A stretch of DNA of 64,000 nucleotides from an uncultured Verrucomicrobia subdivision 3 bacterium (lineage in GTDB: Bacteria > Verrucomicrobiota > Verrucomicrobiia > Limisphaerales > UBA11358): positions 40,751-104,750 of the forward strand of contig CAIQWB010000025.1 in the NCBI GenBank assembly GCA_903875465.1, read 5' to 3'. Below, piece by piece: positions 45,442 through 54,928 of this stretch (positions are counted from its first letter, which is position 1; every line of letters starts with the position of its first letter). The notes beneath the pieces are model-generated. The model was not told where the DNA came from. It did no database searches and saw only the letters and a program-made list of their open reading frames with translations. The position numbers and the translations under genes are program-made.

Positions 45442-47022
45442 TCACTGACTGGCCGTCTCCCAGCCGATGCGATGGGCATTGGCCATGACGGAAAAGGTAA
45501 TTGTGGTGGCCGGGATGCTGGGCAGCACGCTGGCATCCACCACATGCACCCGGGACCAGCCCGACGGCCGGCCCAGGCAATCGCTGGTGAATTTCCCCGG
45601 AGTGGTCCGCATGGGGAAGGATCCGCCGGAGTGAAAGCCACGCCCGGGTTGGGGCAACTGCAGCATGGGGGGCACGACCATGCCGCCCAGGCGGTGCGAC
45701 TGGCGCAGGAGCACCCGCAGGAGTTTCTGGATGCGCGGCCGGGTTTCGGGATGCGGCTCGGCCTGCAATTGCAACACGTCTTTCGCCCCGTCCCGTTGCA
45801 AGGTCAGACGGATGCTGGCTGATTCATGCGAATGCAAATAACCTTGAAATACGAGCATGCGCTCCAATAACGCGGGGGCCAGCGCCCGAAGCGGCCCGAG
45901 CGATTGCCGGACGGCCTGGGCAATGATATCGCTGTAACTGTAGACCTGCAAATGCACGGTGTGGGCACTTACCGCCGGGTTGTTGATTTCCAGGAACAAC
46001 TGGCTGAGGGTGTACAAGGCTTCCGAAGGCAAATCCCGGGTGCGCCGGGCCAGCAGGAGCGGGAACAAAAAGTACTGGCTGTCCCGCAGGCGCAAGGGCT
46101 GATCGTAGTCGCCCTGGGAGCGCAGGAGGATTTGGGCGGTGGGAATGACCCCCGCCGCCAGGTAAACCCGCTGCGCCCGGAGGGTGAGCGGAGCGCGGGT
46201 GCGGCGGTGAAAACCTTCGATCACCGTGGCTCCGTCCACTTCGCGGAGGGTGGTCACGATGACATCCCGTTGATAGGTGAATCCCGGCCGGCCGGCCAAC
46301 TGCCGCACGGTGTCGGCGGCATTAAAAATGCAACTGTAAGGACAACCGGACATGCAAAACCCGCAATAATTGCAGCCGGGTCCCGCCGGGGTCGCGGCCG
46401 CCCGCACGGCCAGGCGCGAGCGTCCGAACCGCCAGCCGGCGGCGTGCAGGGGAGCGCGGTGGCGGACGAGATTGCCCAAGAACAAATCCGCCTGCCGGCT
46501 CGGCTTGAGCGGCGCGGGCTGGTCGCAATAAAGCGGGAACGACTCGGCCAGATCATCCGTTTGCGCCGCCAGGCCGGTGATCGCGGTCACGGCGCGGTAA
46601 TGCGGGGCGAGCTCGGCATTTTTAATTGGCCAGTCGGCGATATCCGCATCGCGATAGGGCAGCATGGCAGAGCCCCAGACATTGCTGAACCCACCCAGCG
46701 CGAGGGATGGTTCCAGACTGACATTGCCGGGGCGCCAGGGAATGTCCGTTTCCGTGGCCTGATAAGGGAAATCCGAACCAAAAATCAATTTGCGCGGCAG
46801 CCCCTTCGCCGAGGATTGCTGGCCGCCCCGCAACGCCGCCTGGTCGGCCGCCGTAAACTGGGCCGGGGTCTTCTCGGCCAGTGGCCGGATGATCCGCGCG
46901 CGATCCGGCTCCAGTTCGAGGCCGGCATCAAGCATCAGCACCCGCGCCCCCCGCGCCAGCAATGCCGTGGCGCAGGCGACGCCGGCCGGACCGGACCCGA
47001 TGACACAATGTAACTTTTCCAT
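45442..47022 (-). CDS. GMC-type FAD oxidoreductase with a ferredoxin-like Cys motif
   Basis: 526 aa. FAD-binding 'CVIGSGPAGVACATALLA' (6-23) and the C-terminal GMC signature 'VHVVDASVLPSIPATTITFS' are clear. A cluster at 217-227, C-x2-C-x2-C-x3-C-P, has the spacing of a [4Fe-4S] ferredoxin ligand set and is followed by another Cys at 231. GMC enzymes oxidise sugars or alcohols. The Cys cluster suggests an electron acceptor other than oxygen (inference). No signal peptide is visible, so it is cytoplasmic. The epimerase gene follows. Confidence 0.85.
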   Translation of the reverse strand: MEKLHCVIGSGPAGVACATALLARGARVLMLDAGLELEPDRARIIRPLAEKTPAQFTAADQAALRGGQQSSAKGLPRKLIFGSDFPYQATETDIPWRPGNVSLEPSLALGGFSNVWGSAMLPYRDADIADWPIKNAELAPHYRAVTAITGLAAQTDDLAESFPLYCDQPAPLKPSRQADLFLGNLVRHRAPLHAAGWRFGRSRLAVRAAATPAGPGCNYCGFCMSGCPYSCIFNAADTVRQLAGRPGFTYQRDVIVTTLREVDGATVIEGFHRRTRAPLTLRAQRVYLAAGVIPTAQILLRSQGDYDQPLRLRDSQYFLFPLLLARRTRDLPSEALYTLSQLFLEINNPAVSAHTVHLQVYSYSDIIAQAVRQSLGPLRALAPALLERMLVFQGYLHSHESASIRLTLQRDGAKDVLQLQAEPHPETRPRIQKLLRVLLRQSHRLGGMVVPPMLQLPQPGRGFHSGGSFPMRTTPGKFTSDCLGRPSGWSRVHVVDASVLPSIPATTITFSVMANAHRIGWETASQ

Positions 47023-47235
47023 TTACCAAAAACGGTGGACCTAGATTGGAAGCCATTCGCGGTCGAACGGCAAGCGATTTGATGGGGGGCTTGGCTAAAG
47101 GGCGTCCATGACCAAGATTTCGGCAGGGTGGCGCTTTGACGGCCGTCGCGGCTTGGTGCCGCGGTACCTTGCGGTGAATCCCCCTCCGTTTCCTGCCTTA
47201 ACGCCCTTGCCAATTGGTGGATCAAACCCAGCAGT

Positions 47236-48120
47236 TCAGGTGGCGGCCATGGCGGTGGCCACCTGGCGGGCGAGGGCGGAAATGATGGTTTTTTCCCCGG
47301 CGTGGTTGGCGGTGAAGGTGACGAGCACAAACCGGGCGCCATTGGCCAGCTCAATGTACGCGGCATCATGGCGGTGGGTGCTGACGTAACCGGCTTTGGA
47401 CCACAGGCGCGCGGTGGGAGGCAGGCCGGGGGCGGTGAAGGTGCGGGCCTGGTCCTCCACCCCGGAGGCGAGCAGGGCTGGGTCCAGGTCGCCGGGTTGG
47501 GCGAAATCGCGCTGGAGCAGGGCCAGCATCTGGCGGGAACGATCGGGGGTAACCGCCCGGCCGGTGGCCATTTCCATGAGGATGCGCGCGGCGGCATTGC
47601 TGGTGAGCCAGTTGCGCCGGGGCTCGTAGGCGGCCTGGGCCTGGCTCTCCCGGCCATAGGGTCCCTCGCACCAGGGCTTTTTGTTGATGTTGATCTGGGT
47701 GTAGCCGAGCGCGCTGAAGTAGCGGTTCACGGCCTGGCGGCGTTCGTGCCAAATGGCCAGGTCCACCACGGACAGTTCCGGACCGCTGGTGGTGCCGGTC
47801 AACAGGTCGAGGATATAGCCGGTGGCCTCGTTGTAGGAATGGACGATCATGTCGTGCAGGGCCCGCCGCAACTCGGCGGTGTCGGCGAGTTGTCCGCGTT
47901 CCATCCAGGCGTGGGCGGCCTGGAGATAAAAGAGTTTAATTACGCTGGCGGGATAGATCAGAACATCGCCGCGATGGCTGGCCCATTCGGGCCGGGCGGG
48001 ATCGCACAGATCCACGAGGGTCACGGCCAGGTCATCGGGGGCCAGTTGGATGGGTGCGAAGTCGGCGAGAGTTTGCCGGACCGCATGATTCACGATGGCT
48101 TGCAGAGCAGGATTCGACAT
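47236..48120 (-). CDS. Serine hydrolase of the class A beta-lactamase type
   Basis: 294 aa. Motifs: S-x-x-K in 'YPASVIKL' (Ser59, Lys62), 'SYN' (95-97, beta-lactamase SDN) and 'KAG' in 'WSKAGYV' (KTG-like), in the right order. There is no signal peptide, so it is likely cytoplasmic, unlike true beta-lactamases. A role on an amide or ester in the amino-sugar pathway, such as a muropeptide or acylated sugar, is possible but unproven. It is the last gene of the operon, 6 bp after the FAD oxidoreductase. Confidence 0.8.
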   Translation of the reverse strand: MSNPALQAIVNHAVRQTLADFAPIQLAPDDLAVTLVDLCDPARPEWASHRGDVLIYPASVIKLFYLQAAHAWMERGQLADTAELRRALHDMIVHSYNEATGYILDLLTGTTSGPELSVVDLAIWHERRQAVNRYFSALGYTQININKKPWCEGPYGRESQAQAAYEPRRNWLTSNAAARILMEMATGRAVTPDRSRQMLALLQRDFAQPGDLDPALLASGVEDQARTFTAPGLPPTARLWSKAGYVSTHRHDAAYIELANGARFVLVTFTANHAGEKTIISALARQVATAMAAT

Positions 48121-48126
48121 GAGGAA

Positions 48127-50889
48127 TTAAAGCCGGGTGGCCTGCGCCCGGAGGAAACCATTGGTGGTGGCGGGCAGGACCGCCTGGAGTTGCCGGAGTT
48201 GATTGGTCACCTGATCGGCAAGCAACCGGGTGGTGAAATACGCAGGGCCGGAAAACCAGGTGCGCAAATCCGGGGACCAGAGGAAATTCAAAGCCGCATC
48301 GGGAGCGGACGCGGCCTGGGTATAGGTCAGGGTGAGGTGGTTATTTTGAATCGCGGGATGGAAGGCATTGGTCACGGGGGTTTTGGGCGGCAGACCCAGG
48401 GCATACTTCAGGAGATTCGGCAGGCCATCGTGCGCGGGGATGGCGGGGTCGCCACTCACGGTGGGGTCGGCGAGTTCGGGGGCGGTGAAGCTGGTTCGTT
48501 TCCAGACGTTGAGCGGAAAGTCCTGGAGAGTGAGGGTGGCACTCGCGAGGGTGGCGGTGGTGTAATTGGTGGCGGGGAGCAAGGTCAGGGTCACACTGGC
48601 CACATTTTGGGTGAGGTTGTTGCCCAGTGGATTGACGGGCACCGGGGCGGCCAGCGCGCCCGCCGGCAGGGTGACACTGCCGGGCAGGGCGGCATAATCC
48701 ACGCCACTGCGAGCGGTGCCGGTGACGGCGTAATGGACGGTGACCGGGGCCAGGTTGGCGCCATTCGGACTGACGATGGTAAAGCGGCCGGCATTGGTGG
48801 CGAATTCCCCGGCCACGGCATCGCTGGCCACGACCTGGATGAGCGGGGCACTGGCACCGGGAGCCACTGGGGCAATGCTGCCCAGCGGCATCCAGCGGAC
48901 GGCATTGGCGACGACATAACCGGCGGTGCCATCGTTACGAATGGTCACACTGCCGCTGGTGCCGGCGCTGAAATAATTGCTGGCGGCGATTTTGACCCAG
49001 TTGGTGACGTTGATTTGCTGGTTCACATAAACCCGGTTGGTGCTGGTGGCATTGGCGATGTCCAACGGAGTGTTCGTGGCGCGGTTGGAGGCATAGACCC
49101 ACCAGAGGTAGACATCGTAATAACCATTGGTCGCGAGATTGGGGGTGAAGCGGAGGTACTTGGTGCCTTTGCCGGTGTTGCCGTCGTGCCAGTAAGGGCC
49201 ATTGGGGAGGGGCCAGCCGCCGGGATTGGAGCCGAGGGACCAACTGCCGGCCAGCGATATGCCGGAGGCATTGGTGACGATCAAGACGACGCCATTCGTG
49301 CTCACTGGCTGCACACTATTCCAAGAGAGCACCTGGCCATCGGCCAGCAACTGGGCGGCGAGCTTGGAATAGTTGACGGCCTGCACGGGGACTTGATCGT
49401 CCAGGGCAAATGCGGCGGCGGTGGCGGCGCTCTGGCTGGTCATCATGAAGGGCGGTTCCAGCCGAACGGAGGCAAAGCCGACGTGGCTGGCGGAGAGGGC
49501 AAAGGTGCAGAACAGGTTCTGGCACTGGCCCACTTTGGGGACGATGGCGCGGTAACTAATGGGATACGGCATGGGCACGGCCAGGCCCATGCCGCCCTCG
49601 GTGACGGAGACGCCATTGTAGGCGAACCGGGCGACGGGATGGCTGTCGATGGTGTAACTGGCGAGGGCGACGGCATCGGTGGCAAAGCGGCTGCCGAGGG
49701 CATCGCCCTGTTGCATGACGTAGTCACTGAGCATGCGGCGCGCCTCGCGGATGTAGAGCGGATAGGGCCAGCCGCCATTGTCTTGAAATTCATCCCGGGC
49801 ATAACCCCAGGATTGCATGCTGGTGCGGACATTCACGGGCACGTTGGTGCTGGTGGCGAGGTAATACAGCAGGCCGCTGAGAAAATCCTTGTGCTGCTGG
49901 TAAATGAGCTGGCGGCCGGCAAAGGTATTGGTGGGATAGGTGTAATTGTAGCCAATGAAATCGCTGGAAATGTCCGCGTAGGCATTAATGTCCGTCTTGC
50001 CATTGGGAATGATGGTTTGCACATCAATCAGCCGGTTCAACGGCACGGAGCCATTGGCGGCCACATAGGCATTGATGTAACGGTGGAGCAATTCGTAGGT
50101 GGCCTCGGAATAATTGGCGGGGGCGGTGAGGGGAATTTGGTTGGTGGGATTTTGCGTGAGGCACAGCCGGAAATTATAGCACTGCACCTTGCTGTCGCCT
50201 GAGCCGGCGGCGCCGGGGACTCCGGGCTGGATGAAGGGCAGCAGGCCGCTGGTGGGGTTGCCGGGGATGAGATACGGATCGCAAGGATAGGCCGTGGAGT
50301 TGACAGTAGCCCCGGCGAGGGATTCGCCATAGGTGGCGGCGGATTCGCGGCCGACCGTATAGCTGACTCCAGCCTGCGCCATGAGGTCGCCCTCGTAGGT
50401 GGTGTCGATAAATTCCCGGGCACGATAAATGGTGCCATCCACCATCGTGATCTGGGTGATCACGAGGTTGGAGAGAGTGACCGCCGCCAGTTGCTGATTG
50501 GTGTAAATGGGCACGCCGGCCCCGGCGAGCATTTGCAAAAACACATTCTCGGCCACATGCGGCTCGAAGTAATAGACGGGGTTGGTGGAGCCGTAGGCCC
50601 GGCCCACGCGGGCGTAAAATTCGGCGGCCAGACCGCCGATGGAGGCGCTATTCCCCAGATCGGTCACCCCGAGGCCGCCAGCAGACATGCCGCCCACGTG
50701 ATTATTTACGACCGCGAGGGCCACGCTCTTGCCCAGGCGGGCAGCGGCCACCGCGGCGGTCACCCCGCCGCTGGTGCCGCCGTAAACGCAGATGTCCGAC
50801 GTGATGACGGCGGCGGCCCGTACCGCCGGAGCGGCGAGCCAGGCGATGGCCAGCACCAAGATTCCGAGGATGGTGGGCGGGCAGCGCAT
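48127..50889 (-). CDS. Exported FAD-dependent oxidoreductase with golvesin-like and Calx-beta-like domains
   Basis: 920 aa with signal peptide (1-~25, 'ILGILVLAIAWLAAPAVRA'). The FAD-binding N-terminus is 'DICVYGGTSGGVTAAVAAAR', then 'VVNNHVGGMSAGGLGVTDLG', the FAD_oxidored family often annotated near xanthan lyases. From about residue 530 a golvesin/Xly-type beta domain follows ('YLRFTPNLATNGYYDVYLWW'), then a Calx-beta-like region ('VTVHYAVTGTARSGVDYAAL'). It ends in the verrucomicrobial style. It may oxidise a sugar or carry the substrate on the outer surface. It is the ninth gene of the amino-sugar operon. Confidence 0.8.
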   Translation of the reverse strand: MRCPPTILGILVLAIAWLAAPAVRAAAVITSDICVYGGTSGGVTAAVAAARLGKSVALAVVNNHVGGMSAGGLGVTDLGNSASIGGLAAEFYARVGRAYGSTNPVYYFEPHVAENVFLQMLAGAGVPIYTNQQLAAVTLSNLVITQITMVDGTIYRAREFIDTTYEGDLMAQAGVSYTVGRESAATYGESLAGATVNSTAYPCDPYLIPGNPTSGLLPFIQPGVPGAAGSGDSKVQCYNFRLCLTQNPTNQIPLTAPANYSEATYELLHRYINAYVAANGSVPLNRLIDVQTIIPNGKTDINAYADISSDFIGYNYTYPTNTFAGRQLIYQQHKDFLSGLLYYLATSTNVPVNVRTSMQSWGYARDEFQDNGGWPYPLYIREARRMLSDYVMQQGDALGSRFATDAVALASYTIDSHPVARFAYNGVSVTEGGMGLAVPMPYPISYRAIVPKVGQCQNLFCTFALSASHVGFASVRLEPPFMMTSQSAATAAAFALDDQVPVQAVNYSKLAAQLLADGQVLSWNSVQPVSTNGVVLIVTNASGISLAGSWSLGSNPGGWPLPNGPYWHDGNTGKGTKYLRFTPNLATNGYYDVYLWWVYASNRATNTPLDIANATSTNRVYVNQQINVTNWVKIAASNYFSAGTSGSVTIRNDGTAGYVVANAVRWMPLGSIAPVAPGASAPLIQVVASDAVAGEFATNAGRFTIVSPNGANLAPVTVHYAVTGTARSGVDYAALPGSVTLPAGALAAPVPVNPLGNNLTQNVASVTLTLLPATNYTTATLASATLTLQDFPLNVWKRTSFTAPELADPTVSGDPAIPAHDGLPNLLKYALGLPPKTPVTNAFHPAIQNNHLTLTYTQAASAPDAALNFLWSPDLRTWFSGPAYFTTRLLADQVTNQLRQLQAVLPATTNGFLRAQATRL

Positions 50890-50913
50890 CGTCAGCAGCG
50901 GAACCCGGCGGGG

Positions 50914-52677
50914 TCAGGACTTTTTGCCGGCGAATTGCGCCTCAATTTCCTCGAGGGTTTTACCCTTGGTTTCCGGCAGGAGGAAGAACGCGGTCAGGAA
51001 GTAGACCACGGTGCAACCGGCCCAGATAAAGAACATGGTGGAGTAACCGTACTGGCCCACGGTGGGCAGGAACACGGCGGCAATCACCGTGGACACAATC
51101 TGGTTGATGAGCAGGGCGAAGCTCATGCCGTTCGAACGGATGCGGGTGGGCATCAATTCGGACAGGGCGAGCCACACGCACACGCCGGGTCCGATGGCGA
51201 AGAACGCCATGAAGGCGTAGATGCAAATGGCGGTGAGCCAGCCATTGCCTTCCGAGGGCACCGGCGAAATGAGGGCGTGTTCGATTTTCAAGGGCGCATT
51301 GGTGGCGGCATCCAGACTGGCGAAGGGATTGGCGAAGAACGCTTTAACCTTGTTCTGGGGCAGCGCACTGGCGCGGTTCAGTTCAATGGGCCTGGCCCCT
51401 TTGTCATCCGAGCGCACCACCTGGCTGGCGGCCCGAAAGTCGCCATAGGAATAAATAATGGTCAGGCTTTTGGGCTGGCCGTTCATGGAGTTGTTACTGC
51501 CCAGCAGCCGGCTGGCCAGGGCTTCATCGAAGGGCAGGCTGGCGGTTTGATCAGCGGTGACGAGGCTTTGAGCGGCGTCTTTGCAATCCACGCGACGGGC
51601 TTCATTTTTTTGGAACAGCAGACCGGCGCAGACCAGCGAAACAATGATGCCGGCCGTGCCCAGGGAGAGGAGAAATTTCCGGCCCTTGCGATCCACCAGC
51701 ATGACCGCACCGATGGTGGTGAGGAAATTCACAGTGGTCAAAATCACATAACCCCAATGCGCGGCCACATCGGAGAGCCCGGCTTGATAAAGGATGGTGG
51801 TATTATAGCCGATAACCGAATTGACGCCGGTGGCCTGGTTGCAGGCGAGGATGATGCAGGCCAGCACAAAGGGAATGACATATTTGCGGCGTAACAGCGA
51901 TTCGCGGGCCGCCCCGCTGGCGGCGCGCTTTTGCTCCTGGCCCGAGGTGGCATCCATTTCCTGAAGTTCGAGGTCGGCCTGCGCCGGGGTGCGGGAGCGG
52001 AGCAAGGCAGTGCGGGCGGCATCGCGCCGGCCGCGCTGGTAGAGCCAGCGGGGGGATTCGGCCACCAGGAAACTGCCGATGACGAACAAAATTCCCGGCG
52101 GCAGGGAGACCCAGAAAATACTGCGCCAGGCGGTGTCCTTGAAGGCAAAAATTTGTTCCGGGGTGCCGTGCTGGGTGACGGTGTCCACCCGGTAGCTGAA
52201 ATACATGCCGACCAGCGCGGCGGCGACGATGCCCAGGGTGAGCATCCATTGAAAAATGCCCGTGCCCTTGCCCCGGCTGCTGGCCCCGAGACATTCGGCG
52301 AGGTAAAGCGGAATCACCACACCGATAAAGCCACCGCTGATGCCTTGCAACAAGCGCCCGCAGACGAGCATTTCATAGCTGTGGGACAGGGCGATGACGG
52401 GAATGCTCAGGACGAACAGGACGCCGCAGAGAGTCATCAGCCACTTGCGGCCAATTTTATCCGCGATCAGGCCGGCAAACAGGGTGGAAATGACCGTGCC
52501 CAGGAGCACGGCGGCGACGATAAACGAAAGCTGGCCGGCGTTCAGGCCGGAAGTAGCCTCCAGGTAGGGCAGCGCCCCGGCAATAATCCCGACATCAATC
52601 CCGTAAAGCAGCCCCCCCAGGCCGGCGACCAGCAGCAGGAATCGATTGTAGCGCGTTATGTTGGATGGGTTGCTCAT
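50914..52677 (-). CDS. MFS sugar porter with a large extra loop
   Basis: 587 aa, longer than the usual ~460-500. Sugar-porter motifs are present: 'DKIGRKWLMTL', 'GRLLQGISGGFIG', 'AESPRWLYQRGRRDAA', 'DRKGRKFLLSLG', 'PETKGKTLEEIEAQF'. Twelve membrane segments are expected. An insert of ~120 residues (about 357-479) lies between segments 9 and 10, facing the periplasm. In an operon with GH20, a sugar kinase and NagB, its substrate is most likely an amino sugar, such as N-acetylglucosamine (inference). Confidence 0.88.
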   Translation of the reverse strand: MSNPSNITRYNRFLLLVAGLGGLLYGIDVGIIAGALPYLEATSGLNAGQLSFIVAAVLLGTVISTLFAGLIADKIGRKWLMTLCGVLFVLSIPVIALSHSYEMLVCGRLLQGISGGFIGVVIPLYLAECLGASSRGKGTGIFQWMLTLGIVAAALVGMYFSYRVDTVTQHGTPEQIFAFKDTAWRSIFWVSLPPGILFVIGSFLVAESPRWLYQRGRRDAARTALLRSRTPAQADLELQEMDATSGQEQKRAASGAARESLLRRKYVIPFVLACIILACNQATGVNSVIGYNTTILYQAGLSDVAAHWGYVILTTVNFLTTIGAVMLVDRKGRKFLLSLGTAGIIVSLVCAGLLFQKNEARRVDCKDAAQSLVTADQTASLPFDEALASRLLGSNNSMNGQPKSLTIIYSYGDFRAASQVVRSDDKGARPIELNRASALPQNKVKAFFANPFASLDAATNAPLKIEHALISPVPSEGNGWLTAICIYAFMAFFAIGPGVCVWLALSELMPTRIRSNGMSFALLINQIVSTVIAAVFLPTVGQYGYSTMFFIWAGCTVVYFLTAFFLLPETKGKTLEEIEAQFAGKKS

Positions 52678-52686
52678 AGGATTGAA

Positions 52687-53544
52687 TTAAGGAAACAAGT
52701 CGGCGGGTGAAGACTGGGCGGACAGCACCCGGCCACCGGTGAAGACCGGTTCCCAGGTGCCCGCCTGCCAGCGGCGGAGGCGGTAGAGGGTGGCAAAATG
52801 GCAATCGGGCGCGGCGCCGCCCTGGCCGCCGACGAGTTCGCCGCCGCGCCGGACATTGTCCTGCATCCAGGCGGGCTGGCGCAAATGGTAGGGATTGCGC
52901 TGGACCTCGCCGACGTGAAAGGAGGTGGCGGCCATCAGATCGGCGACATCGGCGGGGCTGGATTCCACCATTAAATTAGGATTGTCCATGGCTCCCCAAA
53001 ATTCGGTTTCCACCGTGTAACAGGCAAAGTCCGGGCCCAGGGCCCGCAGGGCATCCACGACGAGCCAGTGCGTGCCGATGTGGGTGCCGTTCCAATCGCG
53101 ATCGTGCGGGAGAAAAATCACGCGGGGTTGCACGCGGGTCAGAATATTGGCGATGACCTGGACTTTTTCACGCCAGGTGGCCGGGTCCGCCGACCGGGCG
53201 GCGGCGGTGATTTTTTCCAGACCACCAGGTCCCGTGGTGAGCAGACCGAACCCGAGATAATGACAGGCGTGCTCCAACTCCACCAAGCGTGCGGACTGCC
53301 GGGCGCGGTTGCTGCCCTGGGTGACGGCGACATTGACCACGTGCATGCCCGCCTCGCGAAAGAGGCGCAGGGCGAGGCCGCCAATGATGCATTCATCGTC
53401 GGGATGCGGGGAAAAAATCAGCGCTTGGGGGGCGGTGTCAGGCAGGCGGGGCTGCGCCGCATCGGCCAGGCCACCAAGCGGGCATTGCTTGCCAGTTTGG
53501 GCCAGCCGGACATATTCCGCCACAAGTTGGTGATACGGATTCAT
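52687..53544 (-). CDS. PIG-L/LmbE family deacetylase
   Basis: 285 aa, no signal peptide, so cytoplasmic. The Zn site 'SPHPDDECIIGGLA' (HPDDE at 47-51) and a second motif 'HDRDWNGTHIGTHWLVVDAL' (His155, His159) are present. Family members remove N-acetyl groups from GlcNAc-containing substrates. It sits between the sugar porter and the ROK kinase, 4 and 9 bp from its neighbours. There is no nagA gene in the operon, so this enzyme may deacetylate GlcNAc (or GlcNAc-6-P). I recall NagB proteins in Bacteroidetes fused to a similar LmbE domain. Confidence 0.9.
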   Translation of the reverse strand: MNPYHQLVAEYVRLAQTGKQCPLGGLADAAQPRLPDTAPQALIFSPHPDDECIIGGLALRLFREAGMHVVNVAVTQGSNRARQSARLVELEHACHYLGFGLLTTGPGGLEKITAAARSADPATWREKVQVIANILTRVQPRVIFLPHDRDWNGTHIGTHWLVVDALRALGPDFACYTVETEFWGAMDNPNLMVESSPADVADLMAATSFHVGEVQRNPYHLRQPAWMQDNVRRGGELVGGQGGAAPDCHFATLYRLRRWQAGTWEPVFTGGRVLSAQSSPADLFP

Positions 53545-53548
53545 GCAA

Positions 53549-54922
53549 TTATGGTTTCAACGGCGGCAGACTGGCGGCGGCCACGGCCTGGCCCACGCGC
53601 TTGCTCTTTTCATCGGGCACGTGCATTTGGATTTTGGCGGCCAGGGCGGGAAATTCCGCCAGGAGCACTTCGCGGGCTTTGGCCAACACCACTTCACCGC
53701 CTTGCCCCGTGGTGACCCGTCCGAGAATGAGCAGGCCATCGAATTCATAGAAACCAGCATAGAGCGCAATGGCATAGCCAAAATAAACGCCAATGGTTTC
53801 ATAGATCCGGGCGGCCCGGGGGTCGTTCTGGGCCATGAGTTGCTGGACCGCCTTCAAGCGGCCGGGCAGGTCGAGATCGGCCGGCAGGGAGATGCCAGCG
53901 GCGGGCAGGAGCTTGTTCACGGCCTGCTGGGAGAAATACATGACACCAACGCCACTATCCCCCGACCATTCATCCGCCGCCGCGCGGGGGTGGGCATCGA
54001 CCGGCGCAAAGGCCAGCTCGTTCAACCAGCCCGTCATGCCGCCGGCGGGATTCAGATAGCCGACCGCTTCGCTGGAACCCATCGCGATGCCCAACAACCC
54101 CTGCGTGGTCAGGGACATGGCCCCGGCGAGGGCGGTGACATCACCGTCATTGGCCACTTCCAGCGGCACCTGCCATTCATCGCGGATGCGGAGGAAAATG
54201 TTTTTGGCCCGGTCAAAATGTTCCGGCGGCACGGCGCGCAAGAGGGAGGCGACCATGAACTGATTGTTGACGATCACGCCCGCCGAACTGCCGCCAATGG
54301 CATCCACGCGCGGCAAATGGGCGGCCGCTTTCTTGATGCCCGCGGACAAATGGCGGTAATGGTATTCGGGATCGGCCTGGACCTTGGGGTCCCAGGGAAA
54401 TTCGTCGCTATACACCACCTGCCCGGCCTGGACGGCGGCAACCTTGTAATCGCTCGCCCCGAGATCAAAACCAATGCGGCAGCCATCCAAATGGCCGCCC
54501 AGAATCACGTTGACCGATTTTTCCGGCGGGACGGCGCCGGCCGTGGTGACCACCACGGTAAAGGGTTGTTCATAGACCCGGGTCATGAGGTCCACATCAA
54601 ACTGGCGAGTGCCGGTGGCGGAATAGCTGGCCTGGATATATTCGCCAATGGCGGCCGGACCACCGACATAGATGCGCCAGCCACCCCGGGCCCAGAGCAG
54701 GAACTTGACGATCCGCTCGACATAAAACAGCGTGTCGCCATCCACAAGGGCGGCAACCTCGGTTTCATAACGGGAAAGCAGGCCGCCCTCGCGCTCCAGC
54801 CCGATCACCAGGGGAACGGTTGGACCCGCCGCGCGGGCGGCGGCCAGGTACTGTTGGTTGAACAGGGAAAGCGGCTGGAAATCGGGATCCAGCGGCGCGG
54901 GGATGAGCGGTTTCAGAGTCAT
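53549..54922 (-). CDS. ROK-type sugar kinase with an N-terminal extension
   Basis: 457 aa against ~300-320 for typical ROK kinases; the extra ~150 residues are N-terminal. The ATPase core starts at 'IGFDLGASDYKVAAV', with 'DAIGGSSAGVIVNNQFM', 'LEVANDGDVTALAGAM' (catalytic Asp) and 'GIAMGSSEAVGYLN'. The ROK zinc motif (CxCGxxGC) is absent. It probably phosphorylates an amino sugar, feeding NagB. It lies 6 bp after the GH20 gene and 4 bp before the deacetylase. Confidence 0.82.
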   Translation of the reverse strand: MTLKPLIPAPLDPDFQPLSLFNQQYLAAARAAGPTVPLVIGLEREGGLLSRYETEVAALVDGDTLFYVERIVKFLLWARGGWRIYVGGPAAIGEYIQASYSATGTRQFDVDLMTRVYEQPFTVVVTTAGAVPPEKSVNVILGGHLDGCRIGFDLGASDYKVAAVQAGQVVYSDEFPWDPKVQADPEYHYRHLSAGIKKAAAHLPRVDAIGGSSAGVIVNNQFMVASLLRAVPPEHFDRAKNIFLRIRDEWQVPLEVANDGDVTALAGAMSLTTQGLLGIAMGSSEAVGYLNPAGGMTGWLNELAFAPVDAHPRAAADEWSGDSGVGVMYFSQQAVNKLLPAAGISLPADLDLPGRLKAVQQLMAQNDPRAARIYETIGVYFGYAIALYAGFYEFDGLLILGRVTTGQGGEVVLAKAREVLLAEFPALAAKIQMHVPDEKSKRVGQAVAAASLPPLKP

Positions 54923-54928
54923 AACCGG

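Noticed and set aside
47302..50202. Plus-strand frame of 966 codons opposite the serine hydrolase and FAD oxidoreductase
   Set aside because: Gly/His-rich shadow running across two real genes. No signal, motif or ribosome-binding site.
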